Part shown: piece after piece, positions 8,165 to 12,815 of the stretch | Position numbering within the stretch: position 1 is the stretch's first letter | Layout of the letters: each line of letters begins with the position of its first letter | Assembly: GCA_003024985.2 (NCBI GenBank) | Contig: PXIH01S0003773.1 | Strand: one strand, 5' to 3' | DNA: 12,815 nucleotides | DNA from: Euperipatoides rowelli | Taxonomy: Eukaryota > Onychophora > Udeonychophora > Euonychophora > Peripatopsidae | Translations under genes and position numbers: made by a program | The notes under the pieces: generated by a model | Seen by the model: the letters and a program-made list of their open reading frames with translations, nothing else | What the model was told of the DNA's origin: nothing | Database searches by the model: none

Positions 8165-9853
8165 TAATTGTTTTTGATACCACTAGAACAGAATAATCAT
8201 CAAAATACTTCAAAGTGTTAATATGGTCCCAGTCTTTTTTTTAAAAATCAAATTAAAGTTTACTAAAGGCGGAACAGCATTTGCTACTTAGATCATAAAT
8301 AATGGATATTCCTTATATTATGGTCTAAGATTTGCAACAAGTTTTTTTTAACTTATGGGAATAATCTNGGAACCAAAAAAATTTATACATCGTATTTTGT
8401 CATTTCAGACGAGGGGCAAGAATAATTATTTTTAAATAAGTTTTTTTTTTTTTCGGTAATCATTTGATTTACACAAATCTTGCAAGCATTTCCTTAAGAC
8501 TGGGAGAGAATTATTTTATAAAAATGCAACATTTCTAGAGATTTTTAATAACTATAATAACCTGACAAAACTTCCAAACTCTAATAATAAATTAGCATAT
8601 CACAATTGATACTTTATTGTTTTCATGCAAGGAGAGGGGCTAAATATTTCATCAATGTTTACAAATTTCTAACAAGTACACCTTCCCATTGATGAAAACA
8701 CTTCTGATCTTGGAAGAGCAAATAAATAAGACTTAGTGCTGAAAATATATTTTTTTTAAAATAGACAGCCTTTTTCATAAAGTGTTCATTTATTGTCCAT
8801 TATTTTATTTATTTATACAAATTAGTAGGGAACAAAGGCAGTTCGATATTCAAAATTTTATAATCTAAACTTTGTAAAAATTAGCTTTTCAAATAAGTTA
8901 CTAATAAAATCCTGATCAAACATTGTCAATTTTATTGCTATTATATTAATTTCTCCTATTTTACTGTATTTCATTCATAAAAACTTTTAATTAATCTCTT
9001 TTCATTTGGTGTTTTATTCTTTTGTTGTTTTAAACATACAGTATATTTTGATAGGTTTTAATGTTTTATTTGAACATTTAGGTAAATAAATTGGATTTTA
9101 AAAAAAAAAAAATTAAAAAAAAAACCCTTTTTTTTTCTGCATTAGTAGTGTATCATTATTTATGTATCAAAGTCGATTCTGAACAATTTACAGTAATGCT
9201 ATGGTAATTACAACCATTTTAATATTCATAAAGTCTGTTTTGAATTCAACATTTTTATTGCACTAGGATATATTGATTATTTATCATGTAGGCCTATATT
9301 GTAATAAAAGATTAAAAAATATTTATAGCCAGAAAGTAATGATGTTTTTTAAAAAATATAATATTTTTATAAACAAAGTGATTACAGCATTTCAGATTAA
9401 TAAAATATTTATTTTTTTATTTTTGGGGCATTCAAATAATTGATATTTCAATACACAATCTTCAGATATAATTAAAGTGGGGTAAGGGGGTGCAAAAATT
9501 TATATTTTTTGGTTGTGTGGACATTTTGATAACCTTTTCTTTTGTTAGTTCTGCCAATAATAATTCATAGGTGTATGTCAGGACTATTCTTTTTAAAAAT
9601 ACATTTGATTATTTTCACATATTTAAAAAATTATATTGTTTTTCAGGGGAAGGGGAGGATCCCCTTTCTCCCCATACCCTTTTCTTCAGATAAATAGCAT
9701 TTTACAATATAATATAACTTTTACGAAGTTTTTCTAATATTTTATTAGAGTATTTCAATGAAAATTACAAACGCCATTTGGCTACATTTTTTGATATCTC
9801 AGTACAGTCGGAAAAAGGAGGTATCGCATGTTCATAAATCTAAGTAGCCTACT
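8165..9853. other. A/T-rich non-coding stretch
   Basis: No gene is seen. It contains an unresolved base at 8368, an 11-bp inverted repeat at 8647-8697, long A-runs at about 9100-9124 followed by a T-run, and a small G/C hairpin at 9650-9666 (AAGGGG-AGGAT-CCCCTT). The last 70 bases before 9854 may be the decayed upstream part of the LINE fragment that follows. Confidence 0.65.
8647..8697. repeat. 11-bp perfect inverted repeat with 29-nt loop
   Basis: TTTCATCAATG (8647-8657) is the exact reverse complement of CATTGATGAAA (8687-8697), separated by 29 bases. The stem is too short for a microRNA precursor by itself, and the loop does not add obvious pairing. It could be the remains of a short inverted-repeat element or simply a chance hairpin. 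Confidence 0.5.
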
Positions 9854-9972
9854 TGGATGTTTGTGATATCTGACAACAGATCTTTAAAAGCACCTTCAGA
9901 TGAAGATCTAGCTAACATTAGGCCATAGTCTCAAAATTTCCCTTCATTAAGTCATCAACCTGCTCAGAAATT
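9854..9972 (+). pseudogene. CR1/L2-like LINE reverse transcriptase fragment, N-terminal part
   Basis: From TGG at 9854 the frame reads W...SLKAPSDEDLANIRP (Leu of SLKAP at 9884) to 9925, then a stop TAG at 9926-9928. Shifting frame at 9928 continues VSKFPFIKSS...SEIF to 9972. Joined across that shift this matches the start of the reverse-transcriptase domain in CR1/L2/Jockey-type LINEs, where a W..A.V.PLLKK block is followed by D..L.NYRP(I/V)SNLPF. Two extra bases, or one lost base, at 9926-9927 explain the break. The frame ends in a run of 20 T. Only about 40 of several hundred codons remain, so it is a dead copy. Fragment 11500-11646 could be its continuation. Confidence 0.72.
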
Positions 9973-10072
9973 TTTTTTTTTTTTTTTTTTAATTTTTGTA
10001 AAAAAAAAAATTTAGCTTAGCCATAACCATGACGGCGACAACAACAACAATAGTAATAATAATAATAATAAA
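9971..10072. repeat. Homopolymer and microsatellite cluster
   Basis: The stretch contains T20 (9971-9990), then AATTTTTGT, then A11 (10000-10010), and after a 27-base unique spacer an ACA/AAC repeat (10038-10050) followed by a TAA repeat (about 10054-10071). The T20 to A11 arrangement is close to a perfect inverted repeat and could form a hairpin. It abuts the LINE fragment and may mark where a later insertion broke it. Confidence 0.8.
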
Positions 10073-10228
10073 GTAACTGTCATCTAATGCATTATTAAAA
10101 GTAATGAAAGAAATAAGCAACATCAAGTAAAATAATTTTCTTGACGTTGCTGATTGCTTTATACAAATATGCCGGACAACAACAGACTATTGTCCCTGGT
10201 CCTAATCTATATATTTTTTTTAATATAA

Positions 10229-10262
10229 TTTTATTATTATTTATTTATTTATTTTTATTTAT
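10229..10262. repeat. TTAT/TTTA-rich simple repeat
   Basis: Units of TTA and TTTA alternate irregularly here, followed by more T-rich DNA up to about 10280. This is simple-sequence DNA with no coding content. Confidence 0.7.
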
Positions 10263-10360
10263 CTTTTTATAATTTTTTTTATAGGCTATTGAATCTTGGG
10301 GATTTTAATTAAAAAAAAACTATCAACAATTATACATTTATTACAACTAGTAACCCAGTG

Positions 10361-10379
10361 TTGGTCGAAATTCGACCAA
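10361..10379. repeat. 19-nt near-perfect palindrome TTGGTCGAAATTCGACCAA
   Basis: The arms TTGGTCGAA and TTCGACCAA are exact reverse complements around a single central A. With 9-bp arms and two CpG dinucleotides in A/T-rich surroundings it stands out. It follows ACTAGTAACCCAGTG and is followed by AATAAGAAATTCC. It may be the terminal or internal hairpin of an interspersed repeat, or a binding site for a dimer. The conserved core of a hammerhead ribozyme (CTGATGA with a matching GAAA) is not present. Confidence 0.6.
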
Positions 10380-10755
10380 TAAGAAATTCCTTTGTAAAAA
10401 GCCGCCACAACGCTAAACAATGAATGTTTTAATTTTANNNNTAAATTTTAGCTCATTGCACTCCCTCTCCATATAAACTTTAACTCTGNCAAATCTCACA
10501 CTCCTCCGTGCGCCCAATATGCTTAAAAAGGGATCCAAAGTTTTCCNTTCACGTATTAATAAATAGATACCAAACAACCTTAATAAACTCCCCTACCCTC
10601 GCTTTCAATAATAATTATACAATAGACTAGTACTAGTAATAATAATAAATTTAAGTAACAAATTCAAAAGTGAAAACAACAATAATGTTTATCCAACATT
10701 TCAGCGAGATTTATTTATTTATTCATTTGAGGCTTTTCAATTTTTAATGACTACC
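10380..10755. other. Lower-quality stretch with unresolved bases, no gene
   Basis: Unresolved bases occur at 10438-10441, 10489 and 10547. This stretch is pyrimidine-richer than its surroundings (CTCCCTCTCC, CACTCCTCCGTGCGCCC). On the minus strand a short frame (ENFGSLFKHIGRTEECEI) reads across 10480-10545 but begins after a stop and ends soon. The concentration of unresolved bases and the change in composition suggest a multi-copy repeat that assembled poorly. The remainder to 10755 is A/T-rich with nothing recognisable. Confidence 0.55.
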
Positions 10756-10772
10756 TTTTTTAATTATACAGT

Positions 10773-10838
10773 ACATTGGAAAAGGTGACAGACATCAAAT
10801 TCCTTGCAAAATATGACATTATATTGACAGATAAGAAA
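10773..10838 (+). other. Possible hAT-type (DUF4371-like) remnant
   Basis: After TTAATTATACAG (a passable splice-acceptor shape ending at 10771) the frame reads TLEKVTDIKFLAKYDIILTD and two Lys before a TAA at 10839-10841. A 'KFLAKYD.(I/V)L' stretch resembles the early part of DUF4371/ZMYM1-type hAT proteins, where FLxxLxxLAKYDPVL is followed by a short spacer and a conserved block. The block that should follow is not found in the same frame; a +1 frame (RNNPYFIRKF) continues but is not convincing. The evidence is a single short peptide, so this is only a candidate. Confidence 0.22.
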
Positions 10839-11102
10839 TAATCCATATTTCATTAGGAAGTTCAGATTTTCAATCAAACTTTATGAAGACAGAAATCAAT
10901 GAAAATGAAATGTATTTGGGCAGAGTTGATAGAAGAGGATGTTCAAATTATAATATTCATAAACTTAAACATTAATCTTGGACAAGTAACCATGGGTGTG
11001 TCATACTCACATGGTTTTGAGATTTATAAATAACTATATGATGTAAGTTTTTTTAAAAATCTGAAAATTTCAGTAAGTTGCCTTCTTAATATACAGTATT
11101 AC

Positions 11103-11215
11103 CTTTATAGTAGCCATAATAGAAAAAAATAAAAAAAATATTGGCAGTTGGGTAGTAATAGTGTCACCAAAAGTATCCGATACTGCTAAACACATCCTAC
11201 AAATAAACCCAGAAC
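11103..11215 (-). other. Candidate minus-strand exon with CRMC peptide
   Basis: On the minus strand a long pyrimidine-rich tract ends CTTGTGTGTGTTGCAG (AG at 11217-11216), a very good 3' splice-site shape. The following 113 bases stay open in one frame for 37 codons and end at AAAG|GTAATA (junction 11103/11102), a plausible 5' splice site. The peptide begins SGFICRMCLAVSDTFGDTIT and then becomes hydrophobic across a T-run. The C-x2-C pair suggests a zinc-binding fold such as a ZAD-type or other finger, but no second ligand pair lies in this exon. The same DNA is also open on the plus strand for 70 codons (11077-11286), so coding direction, if any, is undecided. No neighbouring exons were found. 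Confidence 0.27.
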
Positions 11216-11499
11216 CTGCAACACACACAAGGACAGCCAATGGAAAAAATATGAATTCTGCCCTTCAACAAAAGACAGGAAAACATTGATAAAATGTGCA
11301 GTGTATGGAAAACTGATGTTTATAGAGCATTGTGTAATGTTGTACACTGACCACTAACATTTAAAAAACACATTTTTGGGAGTTTTATATCTCATAAGTT
11401 ACAAAATATTTATACTTTATTAGAATAAATATACAGTGATTACAGTCTAAACAGCTACCTTTTTGATTGGTGGATGTGCTACACCCATGGTTTGATGGT

Positions 11500-11646
11500 T
11501 ACCTAGAATGCAATATTTTTAGATGGTTACTGTTCCAGGGTTAAACAGACTAAATCCTAGTCAGTTTGGACTATTAAAAAAAAGGAATGAAATTAACTAA
11601 TTTAGCTTTTATTAAAAATATATTGACATCATTCTTTCTAGCTCAA
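11500..11646 (+). pseudogene. CR1/L2-like LINE reverse transcriptase fragment, continuation
   Basis: From 11541 the frame reads LNRLNPSQFGLLKKRNEIN and stops at 11598; one frame over, from 11596, TNLAFIKNILTSFFLAQ runs to a TGA at 11647. In CR1/L2/Jockey-type reverse transcriptases an L..YLE.N.ll.p.QFGFRK.RST block leads directly into a T..AL..f.n.i helix, so the two pieces match in order across a one-base frameshift near 11590. A YLECNIF peptide at 11500-11520, in the same frame as the second piece, may be the start of the block, with about 23 extra bases before NPSQFG. The FADD catalytic motif is not present in the window. The fragment is dead and much diverged. It lies on the same strand as 9854-9972. 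Confidence 0.5.
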
Positions 11647-11647
11647 T

Positions 11648-11998
11648 GAATAAATAACAGAACATAAGGGTAACTCAAAAACAACTTTTAGAAAAACAGC
11701 CAAAGTTCACATTTTATGATTTCCTTGATAGAGTAACTAATGACAGGAAATTAAATATGATATACAATACAAAGAAACAAAAGGCATACCGGTAATAAAT
11801 ATTGTTATGATTGGTAATGGTATATAGTGTACTATAATCAGGGACAATTTTATCACTATGTTGCCAAGCTTTAAACAAATTAAATCAGTTTGATTTAGGA
11901 TTCACTTTTCAAATAATTGTACCATTTTCAGGAATACACTAATATTTTGATAGAAAAGTGAAAAACCTATGGCACAAAGAACCTTCCCACAAGTTGTG
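11648..11998. other. A/T-rich non-coding stretch
   Basis: I see no gene and no clear continuation of the LINE reverse transcriptase (no SKAFD or ADD-type motifs). CATACCGGTAATAAA at about 11786 is an isolated CpG-containing spot. The stretch ends at the left terminus of the next inverted-repeat element. Confidence 0.6.
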
Positions 11999-12007
11999 TT
12001 ACCGTAG

Positions 12008-12331
12008 TGTGTCATCAAAGGGCGCCCTGCCAAATAAATGTACCACCTCTATTTCTTAGCCAAAATTAGATGTGTCATAGTCAAACAAGTGTTTTGTCAC
12101 CACACTTACTTTTTTATCAATCTGAAAGAAATCCAAGCTGTGTCATGCAACTGCGCCCCCTAATTTTTACCTCATGAAATGTAGCCCAAATAAGTGTGCG
12201 TTTTGAAAAAAAACAATTGTCTTTTAAAAAGTTCTGATTCTAGCCAAACAAGTGTGTCTAGGCAGTTTTGCAATGCATTGTGGTTAATCTAAGGTTCACT
12301 AGCATAGTGCCAAAAAGCTCCCCCCCCCCCC
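12008..12331 (+). repeat. Degenerate internal repeats of the MITE
   Basis: TGTGTCAT occurs exactly at 12008-12015, 12071-12078 and 12139-12146, spaced 63 and 68 bases. A second word of the form GCC-AAA-(C/T)AAGTGTG occurs at 12080 (GTCAAACAAGTGTTTTG), 12184 (GCCCAAATAAGTGTGCG) and 12243 (GCCAAACAAGTGTGTCT), with weaker forms at 12029 and 12059. GCGCCC or GCTCCC followed by C-runs occurs at 12022, 12153 and 12318. The second word resembles GCCGAGCAAGGGCGC in the terminus of the copy at 12761, once CpG-to-TpG/CpA changes are allowed. The interior may have grown by duplication of a terminal unit. Confidence 0.65.
12320..12331 (+). repeat. C12 homopolymer
   Basis: Twelve C in a row (12320-12331) lie inside the MITE after GCCAAAAAGCT. 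The flanking text fits one more copy of the internal repeat word, whose C-rich tail has lengthened by slippage. A 73-codon frame from 12268 that crosses it is not credible as a gene. Confidence 0.7.
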
Positions 12332-12379
12332 GAACAAATGATAAGTGTACAAGCACACTTGATCAGCATTCTACGGTAA

Positions 12380-12760
12380 TTTCACTAATCATTTTAATTA
12401 TTTCTCAACATAATTATTTCATCATTCTAAAGGGTCTAGCCTATATGTTCAACTTATTTTTCACAGCATTCAGCCATTCTACCTTTTAAATTTGGAAATA
12501 CCTTTTTTGAAATATTGAATCTAGTCAATTCCAATTTGCCTATCTTAGTTCTTTCCCCCCAATTAAAATGCAACAAGCCCAACCAGATAATCTAATTCAG
12601 AAAAATAATTTCTATAACTTATCGCTAAGTCTTAAACTTAAACTAATAAGAGATCTATCTAATTAAAATATTTACATACACATATTAGTCATAAAAAAAA
12701 TTAAGTATTGGGGGGTAAGGGTTGGGTGCATTAAAATTACCTCTAACAATTGAAATTATA
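12380..12760. other. A/T-rich non-coding stretch between two MITE copies
   Basis: No gene is seen. CCCCCCAATTAAAATGCAACAAGCCCAAC (split here as CCCCCCAATTAAAATGCA plus the rest, 12554-12582) and GGGGGGTAAGGGTTGGGTGCATT (12709-12731) are loosely inverted with respect to each other, sharing GTTGGG and TGCATT. This may be coincidence. The G-rich part at 12709-12727 has three G-runs. Confidence 0.55.
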
Positions 12761-12815
12761 TTACCGTAAAATGCCGAGCAAGGGCGCCTGCGCTCTTATC
12801 ATTCGTTTGGGGGGG
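12761..12815 (+). mobile_element. Second copy of the TTACCGTA MITE, cut by window edge
   Basis: TTACCGTA at 12761-12768 is followed after exactly 11 bases by AAGGGCGCC. The element at 11999 shows the same two blocks with the same 11-base spacing. The right terminus of that element, read inward (GAATGCTGATCAAGTGTGC), also matches this copy's AAATGCCGAGCAAGGGCGC base for base apart from six differences. So this is the start of another copy of the same family, less CpG-decayed than the first. The rest is outside the window. Confidence 0.75.

Larger units (their letters stand above)
11999..12379. mobile_element. MITE with TTACCGTAG termini and internal repeats
   Basis: The element begins TTACCGTAG (11999-12007) and ends CTACGGTAA (12371-12379), its exact reverse complement. 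Allowing mismatches the match goes further in: the right end read inward is TTACCGTAGAATGCTGATCA, and the left end is TTACCGTAGTGTGTCATCA. If the first T and last A belong to the flanks, a TA target duplication (12000-12001 and 12377-12378) would fit Tc1/mariner-like mobilisation; no 8-bp duplication is visible. The 381-bp interior encodes nothing convincing. A second copy starts at 12761. Confidence 0.75.

Noticed and set aside
10141-10205. Frames open on both strands near GACAACAACAGAC
   Set aside because: No motif on either strand; simultaneous openness on both strands argues for chance.
12268-12489. 73-codon plus-strand ATG frame
   Set aside because: It starts inside the MITE, runs through its C12 homopolymer and leaves the element into unrelated A/T-rich DNA.
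12708-12727. Possible G-quadruplex GGGGGGTAAGGGTTGGG
   Set aside because: Only three separate G-runs occur, so a standard four-run quadruplex cannot form without splitting the first run with no loop.
1-12815. CRISPR arrays, bacterial operons, rRNA genes
   Set aside because: No regularly spaced conserved repeats with unique spacers, no ribosome-binding sites before long frames, and no rRNA core sequences were seen on either strand.

Overview
This window looks like nuclear DNA of a multicellular animal, most likely a marine invertebrate, though the species cannot be read from it. It is strongly A+T-rich, has long A/T runs and microsatellites, and has no operon-like packing. It carries worn fragments of typical animal transposons: RTE-like and CR1/L2-like LINEs, a hAT transposase of the GTF2IRD2/ZBED5 kind, and short elements with terminal inverted repeats. 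No open reading frame longer than about 80 codons exists on either strand and I find no intact gene. The window is best read as intergenic or intronic DNA that has collected repeats.

Layout. Positions 1-176 are the truncated end of a short interspersed repeat; a second, complete copy lies at 4662-4952 and has 23-bp perfect terminal inverted repeats. From 180 to 3380 the DNA is A/T-rich filler. At 3383-3493 on the minus strand is the last part of an RTE-like LINE protein ending in a GAT-repeat tail; a second, more decayed 3' end of the same kind lies at 7898-8002 on the plus strand. At 6481-6829 a deleted hAT element lies between 9-bp direct repeats and still encodes a recognisable transposase fragment. 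At 9854-9972 and about 11500-11646 are two plus-strand pieces of a CR1/L2-like reverse transcriptase that would lie close together in an intact element but are about 1.5 kb apart here. Positions 11999-12379 hold a third kind of short inverted-repeat element whose interior repeats a motif also found in its ends; another copy begins at 12761 and runs off the window.

Three short stretches could be host exons or further transposon debris: 8078-8161 minus (an SPYEFEP-acidic peptide), 11103-11215 minus (a peptide with CRMC, bounded by good splice-like signals) and 10773-10838 plus (a KFLAKYD peptide). None can be assigned with confidence.

Nothing here works as a coordinated set of genes. The main interest lies in the transposon structures, the CpG decay visible between repeat copies, and two short words (TACAGTA and TAGGCTA) that recur more often than base composition suggests.
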